Of a DNA stretch of 64,000 nucleotides, positions 1 to 13,300 are shown in pieces (the stretch's first letter is position 1; every line of letters starts with the position of its first letter). Under the pieces are notes generated by a model that was given only the letters and a program-made list of their open reading frames with translations, did no database searches and was not told the origin of the DNA. The DNA is from Ignavibacteriota bacterium (GTDB lineage Bacteria > Bacteroidota > Ignavibacteria > UBA10030 > SZUA-254). Made by a program: the position numbers and the translations under genes. The DNA is taken from the NCBI GenBank assembly GCA_016212665.1, contig JACREZ010000040.1, forward strand, positions 88,178 to 152,177, read 5' to 3'.

Positions 1-3000
1 CCCGTGCTATTCTCGATACCAATCGTTGCTGAGTTTAATGTGCCAACCATATTCTTGTATTGATACACAATTTGTCCATTTGCTTGTACTATCACCTGGA
101 ATGTAAAGCGGCTTGTTTCAGTAGTGCCATATTTCTTAACGCTATCGTACTGTACAATATATCTGTTGTTGGCTGCATCAAAATATTTCCAAACACTTCC
201 TCCATTTGTTGATCGAAGATCAAGATCGTCCCAGAACGGGGCTATTAAATTATTAGGTTCAGTCGTGGTTGGTATAGCTGCATTTGTGATTCCAGTTGCC
301 GTAGATGTGAAAGTCAAAAATCCATTCGATACTATTCTGATGGAGTTGAACGTATTTCCATAGAAGGTAAAATCAAACCCAAGCGGGAAAGGTCCGCGAT
401 TAACATCATCCCCCAAGGTGACTGTATCTCCTACTCCACGTATATCCATCCACGAAAATTGGGGACCACCGGGCTCATCACTATCTATCCATGTATAGCC
501 TGTAGAATCTGGGCCACCTTTACCCATAAGAACAAGAGGACCAAATCTTGGGTCAAATTCGTTTTTACCAAATTCTGCGTATGGATCTTTTAACGGACTG
601 TTCTCTGCAAATAATTGTGCTGGTTGAAATCGCTTGGATGATTTGATCGCCATCGGTACTTCAATAGGAATAGCATTAACTCCTGCATTTACTGAGTACA
701 TCACCGCGCGGGCATTGAAATTTCCATCCAACGTTCCATCGTTTCCAACATTGAACAGGATAGAATCTTTTACACCGCCTTCAAGTGTTTTATCTAATGT
801 TGTTGTTGCGCTGAAGAAATGAGGCGCACCCACGGCTGTACCGGCAACATTGACTGTCATTGTATCATTAAGCGGGTCGTTGCTGAGAATATAAATTTCA
901 CCCGTTTCCGCGCCTGCCGGCATTTGCGGGCTGTATGTGATATATAACTTCGCACTATCTTCCGGGGCGATTGTGGCACTTGATAATTGTGTCGTGAAAT
1001 CTCCGTTCGTAGAAACGACAGACGAAATATTGAGTTGTGCTGTTCCGATGTTCCGGATTTTCACGCTATCGGTTTTTGTCTGGTAAATAATTACCTGACC
1101 GAAATCTTTCGAAAGCGGATTCACGGCTATGCCGGGTCCTTCGAGAGGAATCACGCGCAATGATGCCGGCACCGTCACGCTTCCTGAAATATCCTGATGT
1201 GTTGCATCAACAAAAATATTTGCAAGATACGTTGTGCTTGGAGTTAATCCCGTAGCATCGAACGTGTTCGTGATGTTCACGCTGCCCATTGCCGGGATGG
1301 TACCAAATGAAGGCTCGTGCGAGAGCCAATCTACGCCGCGCAACTTGTAGAGAATTGCAAGATTGTTGTGAACATACGTGTTATTGTACACAACCTGTAA
1401 TCCGATATCACCTGCGGAATTTTCAATTCCGAGCGTTGAGGCATTAACTGTCTGTTGCATATCCAAATACTGAACAAGAACAGTTCCGTTCGGTTGCAGA
1501 ATAATTTCAAACGTGTACAAACCGGGAGTCGTTGTTCCGTAATGTGGAATATTATTGTACTGAACGATGAACTGACTGTTTGCGGCATCATAGTAATAGT
1601 ACACAGTTCCGCCTGCACCCGGATCGAGGTCATCCCAGAATGCATAAATAGCATCATTGGGTGAAGCAGATGATGGTATCGCTCCGTTAGTCGCACCATA
1701 ACTTGTCGAAGCGACATCAAAACCGAGGAAACCGTTTGTTCCGATTCTTGCCGAGGTATAATTATTTCCATACCAATTGAATGTAAACGGCAGCGTCACA
1801 ACAAAGTGTCCATCGTCATCCGTACCACCCGACCAAGTTGTAATCGGAGTCCCTACCGTTGAGATGTCAATCCAATTAAATGCGGGACCACCCGGTTCGT
1901 CACTATCAATCCAAACATAACCGAAAGCATCCGGTCCGCCTTTCCCCATGGTTTGATTGGGACCAAAACGCGGGTCTTGTTCATCTTTACCGACGACAAG
2001 ATTCAAATCTTTCGAGGGACTGTTCTCGGCGAACTGCGGTTGCTTCGGAAGATTTCTAAACAACGCTTCATCGTTCGAAAGTCGGAACGGAACTGAATCG
2101 CTCGTTGTGTTTGTCAGCGTCAGCATCACCGTGTTTGATTGTCCGACTCCAAGTGTATCATACAACGCCGTCGGCGATGCTTCCACGACCGGACGTAACT
2201 CTGCATCAATCGGTGTCGTTGTGTTTTCCGTTATCGCTACATTCGTATAGGTTTTGTGCCCGTACGGAGATGGCGGGTCAACAAGTACCTCATACGTCCC
2301 AACCGGTAACGGCGCGGCGAACATACCGGTTAACGAGTCGGTGTATTCATTAATGACTTCCGTTCCGTTGAACTTTACTTTAACGTTTGCCTTAATCGGT
2401 GCGCCACTCGTTGTGTGTGCATACACCGAAAGCGTTCCGCCCGGAGCGGGAGTCATGACCACATCTTGTAAAACTGTATCACCTCGCATAAGCGTTACCT
2501 GATACGTTGTATCTAAATAACCAAACTTTCTCGCACGCAGGGTATAAGTCGCCTGTGTTCCGGGTGTATCAACCCTTGCACCTGCAAAGTAATATCCTGT
2601 TGCATCACTCGCACCGGGGAGTTGTAGTTCAGGTTCTATGAAATCAAGAGCGACTCCACCAATCGGGTTGGAGTTCGTCGTCACCATTCCCTCGACAAAA
2701 CCAAAACCTTCCGTTGTCACGATTGATGTTGTCCATGCCTGATACGTTCCGCTTCTGTTACTCATCCAATAGGGCCACACTTTTCCGATACCGTACGTAA
2801 TACCGATGTAATCACCCTGATAACCACCGGCAAGACCGGAAATTGGTTGCGGTTTGAATCGGGAATCAGGAATAGGAATTTCAGTCCACGTAGTACCGCC
2901 ATCGAGCGAACGCGCTACATACACCATCGCTGAATCGGAGGTTGTTTCTCTGTCATCATAAAAAATAACATTGACCGCCCCTGCATCATCAACAACCAAC

Positions 3001-4184
3001 CATGGCATGTATTGAATTTTTCCATTGTTCAGTGCATCCTGATTCACGCGAATCCCGGCTGACCATGTTGTACCGCCATCTGTTGAACGATGAAGAACGA
3101 TATCGGGGTCAGAACCTGCCGGTGCAAGATTCTTCTCTGCTGTTACACTATAAATCCATCCGCGGCGCGCGCCGTTCGTCTTATCAATTCCTGTTGAAGG
3201 AAAATCGTTTGTACGGATGCTTGCCTTTTGTGAAATCGTTCCGCGAATGCCATTACAATCATAAATATTTGGTGTTACTGTCCACGTCGCACCGCCGTTG
3301 GTGGATTTTCCCATACCGACAAAATCGCCAGTGTACGGTGAACCTGCAACAGGATTTTGCCAGAAAATATACGCGGTTCCATCCACACCAACCACACCGT
3401 TCACACCTTGGTCATAGTGACCGGATAATCCTGTGTGAATAATTTGATAAGCAGACCATGTCGCCCCATCATCGGAGGAATAAGAGACTGCGGTCGGAGG
3501 TAATGACTGTGAAAAGTCAGACCATGTTGCATACACTCTTCCATAGTACGGACTCGTCGGTACATCATCTACAAATGTGTGGTTCTTGTCGGAAGAACCG
3601 CTTTCCAGAACATCCGTTGCATCCCATGTTGCACCCATGTTCGTTGAGCGAGAAGCGCCAACTCCGTTTCCATACAAATAAGAAATAATCAATGTTCCGT
3701 TCGGTGTAATCACCGGCGCGGGGTCGCCGCTGTGCTGTGAAAGTGTTGCCGCCGCAGTTGTATCGGAACCAAACCATGTATTTCCACCATCGGTCGTCAG
3801 GTACATACCCTCGCTGATAAACGAAACACCCAAGTCCACCGTGTTTGCACTACCATACATAATGTTTCCGTTCAACGGGTGACGTGTAATAGGCACTTCG
3901 CTTTGTGTTGACCATGTTGTCGGGTGGACACGAAAACTCGGATTAACCGTCAACATTCCTTGCGCCGTGTTATAGGTCGTCGGAGTTGTTACGGGATGAA
4001 CATATTCTTTGACCGAGAGAGGAACTTTGACTTGTTCCGCAGAGCGAGCAACCTTCGACATTCGAAGGTCAATCTGGCTCCACTTTCTCGGGTCGGGTTG
4101 TTGCTGTGCGACAACGACACCCATAAAAAACAAAGAAAGAATGATGCACCAAAGGTAACGAGAGATGGTTGCATTGTTATACAT
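1..4184 (-). CDS. Large exported BNR/sialidase-like surface protein (3' end outside window)
   Basis: This reading frame is open from an ATG at 4184 to the left edge, 1,394 codons without a stop, so the C-terminus is missing. Residues 1-27 form a signal peptide ending in VVAQ. Residues about 85-480 carry repeated 'S.DGG.TW' motifs of BNR/sialidase-like beta-propellers. Two carboxypeptidase-regulatory-like beta-sandwiches follow (about 495-582 and 582-666). A beta-rich unit beginning with the motif GGPDxxGYxWIDSDEPGGP occurs twice (about 731-928 and 1203-1394), separated by an ASH-like segment (about 1011-1118). AAAGGA lies about 7 nt before the ATG. By analogy with its neighbour it is probably a T9SS cargo, but the sorting domain would lie outside the window. 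No substrate can be assigned; the propeller may bind or cleave glycans or be purely structural. Confidence 0.8.
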   Translation of the reverse strand, partial: MYNNATISRYLWCIILSLFFMGVVVAQQQPDPRKWSQIDLRMSKVARSAEQVKVPLSVKEYVHPVTTPTTYNTAQGMLTVNPSFRVHPTTWSTQSEVPITRHPLNGNIMYGSANTVDLGVSFISEGMYLTTDGGNTWFGSDTTAAATLSQHSGDPAPVITPNGTLIISYLYGNGVGASRSTNMGATWDATDVLESGSSDKNHTFVDDVPTSPYYGRVYATWSDFSQSLPPTAVSYSSDDGATWSAYQIIHTGLSGHYDQGVNGVVGVDGTAYIFWQNPVAGSPYTGDFVGMGKSTNGGATWTVTPNIYDCNGIRGTISQKASIRTNDFPSTGIDKTNGARRGWIYSVTAEKNLAPAGSDPDIVLHRSTDGGTTWSAGIRVNQDALNNGKIQYMPWLVVDDAGAVNVIFYDDRETTSDSAMVYVARSLDGGTTWTEIPIPDSRFKPQPISGLAGGYQGDYIGITYGIGKVWPYWMSNRSGTYQAWTTSIVTTEGFGFVEGMVTTNSNPIGGVALDFIEPELQLPGASDATGYYFAGARVDTPGTQATYTLRARKFGYLDTTYQVTLMRGDTVLQDVVMTPAPGGTLSVYAHTTSGAPIKANVKVKFNGTEVINEYTDSLTGMFAAPLPVGTYEVLVDPPSPYGHKTYTNVAITENTTTPIDAELRPVVEASPTALYDTLGVGQSNTVMLTLTNTTSDSVPFRLSNDEALFRNLPKQPQFAENSPSKDLNLVVGKDEQDPRFGPNQTMGKGGPDAFGYVWIDSDEPGGPAFNWIDISTVGTPITTWSGGTDDDGHFVVTLPFTFNWYGNNYTSARIGTNGFLGFDVASTSYGATNGAIPSSASPNDAIYAFWDDLDPGAGGTVYYYYDAANSQFIVQYNNIPHYGTTTPGLYTFEIILQPNGTVLVQYLDMQQTVNASTLGIENSAGDIGLQVVYNNTYVHNNLAILYKLRGVDWLSHEPSFGTIPAMGSVNITNTFDATGLTPSTTYLANIFVDATHQDISGSVTVPASLRVIPLEGPGIAVNPLSKDFGQVIIYQTKTDSVKIRNIGTAQLNISSVVSTNGDFTTQLSSATIAPEDSAKLYITYSPQMPAGAETGEIYILSNDPLNDTMTVNVAGTAVGAPHFFSATTTLDKTLEGGVKDSILFNVGNDGTLDGNFNARAVMYSVNAGVNAIPIEVPMAIKSSKRFQPAQLFAENSPLKDPYAEFGKNEFDPRFGPLVLMGKGGPDSTGYTWIDSDEPGGPQFSWMDIRGVGDTVTLGDDVNRGPFPLGFDFTFYGNTFNSIRIVSNGFLTFTSTATGITNAAIPTTTEPNNLIAPFWDDLDLRSTNGGSVWKYFDAANNRYIVQYDSVKKYGTTETSRFTFQVIVQANGQIVYQYKNMVGTLNSATIGIENST

Positions 4185-4242
4185 GAGGAATCCTTTGCGA
4201 TTGAATTGTTAAATAATGGAATAGAGACACTTGTAGATAATA

Positions 4243-4280
4243 GACAGCACTCGTCCCGCATGGGCGGGACGAGTGCTGTC
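4243..4280 (-). terminator. Perfect 17-bp hairpin after the giant T9SS gene
   Basis: The arms 4243-4259 and 4264-4280 are perfectly complementary around a 4-nt loop, 36 nt past the stop of the 3,878-residue gene. No U-run follows on either strand, so it is not a textbook intrinsic terminator. It may stabilise the transcript 3' end or be a dispersed palindromic element. Confidence 0.4.
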
Positions 4281-4316
4281 AAAGGTAATTGTTTTCCCCG
4301 TTAAAGCCAAGAGAGA

Positions 4317-7300
4317 TTACTTCACTAACATAAGTTTTTTCGTCTCACTGAACGAGGCGCTCGATTCATCATCAAGCGAAGTTGCAGAAATACGATAGAA
4401 ATAGACTCCCGTAGAAAGTTGTGAGGCGTTGAGTTCGATTTCCTGTGCGCCGTCTTCAAACTCGACATTCTCGAATACCGACATCACTTCCTGACCAAGC
4501 AGGTTGAAAATCTTCAATGTTACTTTGCTTGCTTCCGGCAAATCAAAACTAATCATTGTTGATGGATTAAACGGATTCGGATAGTTCTGATACAACTCAT
4601 ACTTCTCCGGAGTTTGTGCTATCGGTTGTTCGAGCGAAACAATCGTAGCCGACTCGATAGACGGGTCACGAACGAGGAACGTTCTGTCGCTCAACCGAAC
4701 GGCAGGCTTCATCACCAACTTCGACGACCATGTTAATGTATCGAATGTCCCGGCGAATGCTGCATTAATCTTGCTGACGACAGAATCAAATCCAACGGGA
4801 GTTAACCCGCCATACATTGAGCACTGGGTTAAGAGTGTATCAACATAGGCGGAAATTTCTTTCACCATCTTTCCGTCGAGCGGATGTCCGGCATCGCTGT
4901 ATTTCAATTCACCGAAACCAACCGGTGTTTTTGATAATGCGCTTGCCGCGATGTTCAACTTCAGTGCGATTGCTTCAGCAAATAACTTATTGTCGTACTT
5001 ATCCGGCGGCAGACTTCCCTGTTTACCAACAAGGAATTTACCGGTCTTAAATAAGTCGAAGCAACGAGCCGTACTATCGTGGATGAGATAGTTGGTCTTT
5101 ACTTTCTTCACCAACGATTTCTGGACATCTGAGTATTTCTTGTGAATGACCCAACCGAATTCTTTCGGTGCATCGAGACGCGGCACGCCAACGTACATTC
5201 CAACTGTTGACGTAAATGCACCTTGTGCAAAAATTTCCTCGCCGAGATTATGAACGTTCGGCATCGGCAATCTGAGTTGATTCGTTGTGAACACGGCGCC
5301 TTTCGATTTTTTCTTTCCAACGAGGGCTCCGTTTCGCGTCCACCAGTACGAGGATACTTTTTGGAACGAACCTTTCTTTCCCCATCCGGAGATAGTTACT
5401 GTGTCGCCCGCGTTCAGAGCAGAAGCAAACGTCGCATCCCATTTCTTGTTACTTGATTTTGCAACCGGCGTCAGTGTTGTCGGTGTTGGCGTGACTGTCA
5501 AATCGTACAGGAGTGTATCTATTTCAACACCAAATTCGAAATGGACATCGTTGACATTGTTGCTGTCTGCGATAAGCAGGACAGTAAATTCAACTTTATC
5601 CGCTTTCTTTTTGATTGACTTTGAAGCCAGTTTGCTGTCCTTCACAAGTGCAAACGAATCGGCAACAACTGTATAAAACTTCGCTGTATCGAGTAAGAAG
5701 TTAGCAAAGTCAATAACGATGTGCTGACCATCGGAAACGGAGAACGAAACACACTGTGATGAACCGGCAACAGTCGAGCCGTTATCAATTCGATAGCCGA
5801 CCGCTGACCAGAATTCACTGTCCGCTTCGCAGGCGCTATATGTACCGTCAATCAAATCGGTGACAACTAATTCTCCGCTTGTGCCTTCTCCACGAACATC
5901 ATTTTCATCATCTTTAACTGAAAGTCCCCACGGCAGTTGTGTATCGAACGACGGAGTCCCGCCATCCGCATCACGGAACTTCCGCACGGTAATAGTATTC
6001 GGGTGCCAATTGATAAAGTCAACGGTTCTGGATTGACCACCGCCAACCGTTACGGCGACACAATTTACTTGTTCATAATTCTCAACATCATCGAGGAAGT
6101 AACCGCTGTGTTGCCAACCGTTGCTATCCGCTTCGGTGACGTAATACGTTCCCGCAGGCAACCCTGATGCTGTAATGCTGGTTGAGTTTCCGCTTGCGAC
6201 TATTGTACCGGAACAACTTCCCGAACGAACAGCAAGGAACCATGTTCGTGCTTCATCTTTCGAGAGAAGACCACTGTTTGCATCACGATATTTATTGACA
6301 GTTATGGAATTCAACAACGCATTGACAAAGTCAACCGTCGTTGTAGAACCGCCGCTGACATTGAGCGTGTCATATCTGCTCGTGTTCGATGACGGTGTTC
6401 CGTTCAGTACATGACCGAGAACCGTCCAGCCTGAACTATCCGTTTCAACGGCGATATACGTTCCACTACTCAATCCGCCTGCAAAGAGAGAATCGGTGTC
6501 TCCGGAAGCAACAAGATTTCCTTCGCTGACTGAGCCACGATAGAGAGCAAGGAACCAACTCTTCTTCGAGCGGTCATCGGTTGTCCCAACACTTCCGTCA
6601 GCATCGGCATATTTTCTTACGATGACAGTATTCGGTTGGAAGTTCACAAAGGTAATCTCTTTGCCGATTCCTCCGCCCGTCATAGTGAACTCAACATAGT
6701 TTGCAGAGCTGGCAGTCGGTGTTGCATCAACAATATAGCCGAGATGCGCCCAACTTGCACTGTCTTCTTCAACGGCGTAGTATGTTCCATCAAGCAAATT
6801 CGGAACGACTAACATCGTATCGGAAGCAACAGAGGCGACTACCGTTCCTGTCGGTGAACCGGTACGGAGTGAGAGACCCCACGCCTTCGCAGTTCTATCA
6901 CCGGTTGTTCCGAAGTCACCATCCGCATCAACTTGCTTTTTGATTGTGACGGTGTTCGGCGACGTAATTGATTCTATTGTCAGATGCCAACCGCGAATAG
7001 AACCGGTATCTCCCGTCGCGTCATCATAAATTCTGAGTACCCAATCCCCCGCCGGCATGTCAAGAACAAATCTATTTAATCCGGGAACTCCTTCTGGTCT
7101 AAAGTATCCGCTAAACGGAGCCGTCCCACTCGTAATAGATGTTGCTGCTGCATCATCAAAAATTGTCCCCATGAAATTTTCACCTGTCCCGCCGTTATCG
7201 GTGGAAAGTTCAAGCGAATCTCCATTTGGAGCAAACAAAAACATATCAATGTCACCATCATATGTATGGTAGAGACTGTCAATTCCTGCCTTGATACTTT

Positions 7301-10300
7301 GAATTTGAATAGTACCTAATGCGATAGTATCGTACATGTACGAATTATCAGAAATTGATCTTCTATTTTTGCTGCTGTAATCATAAAACACAGCCTGGTC
7401 AAATGTTGTTTGTTGTCTGCCCGTAGCACCAAATCCCGTTTCAACACCAGCAACATTTCGTGCTTTCACATTGAAGGCATACAGTGTCCCGCGTTCGAGA
7501 TTCACTAATTTTAACCCGAGACCGCCGCCCCATCCGGCAACCGTTAGCCACACTGGAGAAGCAGAAACAATTTGTCCCGATGCATTTATATACAAACCTG
7601 AACTGGAATCTTTGATTGCGAACTCAACATCTGCTGGGTTGGTTGCAGGATCAACAATAATCCGTAAGTTGTTGAACTGTACATCAGCAAACACCGGCGC
7701 GCCCGGTGTTTCAGCGAGCGTTGTTGTATCTGCACCAGCAAAACCGCTTTCTACTTCTGCTATTGTTGCGGCTGTAACCCGATAATAATAATGAGTGTTT
7801 AAATCAAGCGGCGTATCATTGAAGTTCACCGTTCCACCTGAACCTGCGCTCGGACCTATCACTGCAATTCTGTCTGTGTATGGTGCGCCTATTGATGGAG
7901 CCGAACCTGCTTTGCGATAGATATAGAAATTATCCTCGTTGCTTGCATTATCTATCCACGTTGCTTCAATGGACGCGGATGCAAGATACTCGGCTGTTAG
8001 TGTTTCAATCTGCTTTTCAATCTCATTTGCTTCCACTTTTGAAATCTTATCTGAAGAGAGCGATTGTTTCAGAGAAGTAATCCTTGACAACAGTTCAGCA
8101 GAGTGTGTGCTTACACTAGTTGTGAGCATAAGATTACTCGGTGAATTCGGTGCATCAACTGTTGTGAACGAAAGCGGACCGTTGCTCGAAATGGTTCGTG
8201 ACCCTTGGTCTGAATCGGGCGTTTCAGCATACACGTTCCAGTAATATGTGGTGTTTGGTAATCCGCTGAATGTGTATTGTGTGTCGGCAACATTATCCGC
8301 CACTTGCGTTGTTGGCGGGTTATCCGTGCCTGCATACACATCGTATCGTGTCGCTCCAACCGCCGCGTTCCAATTCATCACAACAACAACCGGTTGCGAT
8401 GCGCCGGTCGGCGATAGAATAGTGAATGCATTTGGCGCAGGCGATACAAACTCATCCGCTCCGATATCCGGGGTTGATGAACGCGCATCACCGTCTATAT
8501 CGATTGTAACACTTCCGATTGCAACACCGGTATTTCCTGCCGGAGAAAACATTCCGGGTGAATTATTGATGTGTAAATCCGTTGCGCTTGTAAAGAGCGG
8601 GTCGGTAGCAAATGAATTTGCATCCTGTCCGGTTGCTGTTCTCCACTCTTCTATTGTCGTCTTGTTTGTACTACTAATATAACCTAAGACACCCTGGGTC
8701 CCCGTAGCGTAATAATCATTATAGTTGATTGTTCCGAATACTGCATTTGAACCTGAATCAGCGATAGCATAGGCTCGGCTTCCTGTATTCAACGAATTAA
8801 CAATAGAGTTAGCCAACAGATTGTTTCGTATATCCAAATTACTCGTTCCGGAGAACACAAAAAGAGCCGCTGACTTGTTTGCTGTACCAGCGCGATCTGT
8901 ATTTCCTGTAAGATTGACAGAATTGTGATAGATGTTTACACCGCCCGTAGTTCCAAGAACACGGATACCTACAACAGCATCGGAAGATAATACATTCCAA
9001 CCATCACCCAATAAATCATATATCATGTTGTTGGCAATCGTAACATTACTTGATGATGAAGCGGTGTTGATGTCAATTCCTTTTCCGCCGTAGCCGCTTG
9101 TACCTGTATATTTAAGGCTGTGTATATCATTCCGCGTTACAGTCGAATTAGTAAACCCTGTTCCAAGCAACATCCCGGTTGGGTTTGAAATGCTTGCAAT
9201 AAAATTGAAAATGGTATTGCGTGAAATATCCGAACCTGTTGTTTGGTTCGCGTCGATTCCATACTTGCCGATTTGGTCTGCCGCATTACCGGAGCCAATG
9301 GTATTCTGTGTAATCATCAACGCGTCGTTCACACCGGAAGATGTCGCACGAGCATAGATTCCGTAGTATGCCTTCGTGAACGAGTTGTTCGTAATCGTCA
9401 GGTTGTCGTTATCGTTCCCCGTGCCGGAAGTTGAAATTGATGTACCGCCTGCATAAATACCAAACGTTGAAGTAACCGTATTAGAACCTGCGGCGATATC
9501 GCAATTCTTAATCGTAACATTCGAGCAACCCGCTCCGACACCCTGACTTGCGAGCCAGATTGCGGCGGTGTTTGAGCCTGTTCCCGTGTTACTAATTGTC
9601 ATATCTTTCGTTGTACCACCGTTCGTATTCGAACCATCGAACGTAACATAATCCGCTCCGGCAAGTTTGAAGATACCAGATGTTGAAACACCGGAAATAG
9701 TTGTCACAACCGAACTGCTCGGTTTAATTGTTATCGTATTCGTTGCCGATGAACCTGCAAGATTGTTGATAACAATCGGGAAGGTCTCTGTCGGATACGT
9801 GGCATCGAGGAGTAAGAATCGAATGGCTCCGGAAATTCCTCTGTCGTTCAGGTCGGCAATTGCCGCGGTGATAGTCGGATACACTCCGGCGTTCGGCGAA
9901 TTCGGTTCGCGGGCGAAGAGTTCTCCTTCATAGACTTTTCCGTTTTCAAACGGAACATAATATTCCTGTTCTACTTCCTTCTCGACTTGTTTATAGACTG
10001 CCGGGCTGGTTTTCGTTTCTTCACTTACTAATTCATCAACCGTTACGGTAATTTTTCTCGTTTCTTTCTTGAAGGTAATTTCTTTTCCTGCAATGGAATT
10101 AAACATCGTCAGACCGACCGTGTAATCGCCACTCATTTCACCGAGCGTTGTGGTTGATGCCTGTGTGCCGAATCCGGTTTCGTATCCGTTCGCGTTGCGC
10201 GCTTTTGCATCGAACACATACGTTGCACCTTGATTCAATCCTGTCACGCTCACACCTGTTGCACCGCCAAACGCCGCATACGTTCCCCACACCGGTGTTG

Positions 10301-13300
10301 TAGAAAGCGCTCCCGAGGTATTCACGTATGCCGTATCGTTAAATCGCAAAGTAAATTCTGTTGCTGCTGAGTTGCTCAATGGAACAAGAACTGCCCTGAT
10401 AGAATGTCCGCTCGGAGTAAGCGCCGGCGCACCGGGAGTTTGTGCGAGTGTGGTTGTATCATTTTCCGTGTAGTTACTTTCACCCTGCGCATTGCGCGAG
10501 GCAACACGATAGAAATAATTCAGGTTCGGTAAGAGTCCGTAATCCTGATAGTTGACCGCTCCCGTTCCCGCATTCGCTCCTAACAAAGCGACGCTATCCG
10601 GAGAGCCGGTGCCAACCGTCGGCGCCGAACCTGCTTTTCGATAGACGATGAATCCTGTTTCCGTACTTCCGCCATCGGGAGCGTTATCGGTGAAACTCAC
10701 CACCATGCTATCCATTTTGACATCGCTCAACAGTAAACCTGTCGGGTCTGCCGGAGGAGTAACGGTAGTGAAACTGAACGGACCATTGCTTGCTTTTACG
10801 CTATCACCGACTGAGTTTTTCGCCCACACATCCCAGTAATATGTCGTGTTCTGGGAGAGACCGGTGTACGCGGATGTTGTACCGGCAACATTTCCTTCGT
10901 GCAACGTCGTTGGTGTTGCATTCTGGTCGAGATACACGTTGTATGAAAGAGCATTGGTCGAAGACGCCCATGAAAGTGTTCCGGAAAGATTTTGCCCGGG
11001 ACCGCTTGGCGATGTTAATGTGAACGCCTGAGGAATCGGATAAGAGAATTCGTCTGCGCCAATGTCCGGCGTTGAAGCATGTCGTGCATCTCCATCATAA
11101 TCGGTTGTAACTGTTCCGATGGATGTTCCTGCATTGCTCACCGGTGAAGCAGTTGTCGCTGTATTGATATGAAGATTTGTATTGCTGGTAAATTTCGGGT
11201 CTGCTGAAATTGAGTTTACATCTTGCCCGGTTGCAGTTTGCCATGCTGAAAGTGTGGTTTGGTCACTCGTAAGGAATCCAAGAATGCCTTGTGTGCCTGA
11301 TGCGTAATAATCATTATAATTGATCGTTGAGAACACCGTGTTGGCGCCCGCATCATAAATCGCATACGCCTTAGCACCTGCATTTAAACTATTAACAATA
11401 GAGTTAGCAAAAATATTATCACGTACATCTATATTTGTGACACCGGAGGGAATGTATAATGCAGAAGAAAGAGTTGCAGTTGCCGCTCTATCAGCAGTTC
11501 CTGAAAGATTCACAGAGTTGTAATAGATATTTAATCCACCTGTTGTACCTTGGATGCGAATACCAACGATGGCGTCGCTCGTCAGAGAACTCCAACCATC
11601 TCCTGCTAAATCGTAGATGATATTGTTAGCAATCGTAACGTTGCTTGATGACGAGCCTGTGTTAATGTCAATTCCTTTACCTCCATATCCGGTCGTTCCC
11701 GTATAACGGAGACTATGAATATCGTTTCTTGTAATTGTCGTGCTCACAACACCGGTTCCGAGCAACATACCCGTGGGGTTTGTATTCGTACCGATAAAAT
11801 TGAATATCGTGTTTTGTGAAATATCAGAACCGGTCGTTTGGGTAACATCCAATCCGTACTTCCCGACATAGTCGGTTGCCGTTGACGAACCGATAGAGTT
11901 CTGTGTTACCGACAACGCATTGTTCACACCCGTAGCAGAAGCACGTGCATACAGACCATAGTATGCTTTCGTGATTGAATTGTTATTGACGGTCAGATTA
12001 TCATTATCATCTCCCGTTCCGGAAGTTGAAATCGAAGCACCGCCCACGAAGATACCGAACGTTGACGTCACCGTATTTGAACCTGCCGCGATATTGCAAT
12101 TCTTTATCGTCACGTTTGTTGAACCGGCACCTGTACCAAGACTTGCAACCCAAATCGCCGCTGTGCTTGATGCGGTACTTGTATTGGAAATCGTAAGACT
12201 CTTGTCTGTTCCGTTCGGAGAGAGGGCGGTATTTGAGCCATCAAATATTACATAATCCGCTCCGTTGATTTTGAAAATTGAGGAGGCAGAAGAACCACTA
12301 ACAGTAATTGCAACGCCGGTGTTTGGTTTGATTGTAACCGTATTCGTCGCGCTCGAGCCGGAGTTTGCGTTAATGGTAATCGGGAATGTCTCGCCAGTGT
12401 TTGCATAATCTGCATTGATGAGAATGGCCAGTGCGCCGTTTAATTCTTTACTGTTCAAATCTGCAACGGCGGCGGTGAGCGTTGTATAATCTGCGCCGGT
12501 TGCGCCAACTGTTTTTGTGCCGCTGATTGTTCCAAGAACTCTATACGAATTGATTGTTCCGGTTAATGGGAACGCCCCGGAAGTGAGAGCAACACTTGTC
12601 GGGTTCGCTGCAAACGTACCCGAGTTGATAGCAACATTTGGTGTAGCAGCCAAATCCTGTGCAACAACAAAATACTGCACAGTATCTCCGCCTGTTACAC
12701 TACCGGTGTTGTAAAGTTTAGAATAATCTATCGTAAAGTCGAACGGAGAAGATGTTCCGTTTGCTTCAACATATTTCCAGCCATCAGTGGTATTATCATT
12801 TGTTCCACCGAGCCCGTTGGTGTTTGATGTCTTCTTGTAATACACGCGTGGCATCGTTCCCGCGGTTGTATTGACACCGCTTGCATCCGTAATAGTAACG
12901 CTTGTGAAACTTCGGTTTGCTGTGTTTGATGTATTGCCTAACGCTGTGTAAGCGATAGCTGGAGCGGACATATCCGAGCCGGTAAAGTTTCCTGCATCGG
13001 CGCCGATATCAACCGGTGTAAAACTTGCACGAGTCTGGCCGTCGTAATCATCAGTAACTCCGAGGTCAACACCATTGCCTTCTGCCACAGTGGAGTTAGT
13101 CGGATGAAGATGGAGGTCGGGTGTTGCGTTTGTCGGGTCGTTGTATTGTGGGTCGCCATAAAAACTACTCGCGTCCTGACCAACGGCGGTTTTCCACGCC
13201 GCAAGGTCTGCAACATCAAGTGAATTGAAAAAGCCAAAAACTCCGCCGCTTCCATTTGCATAATACACATTATTATTGATGGTAAGTCCGGTTGGGTTAG

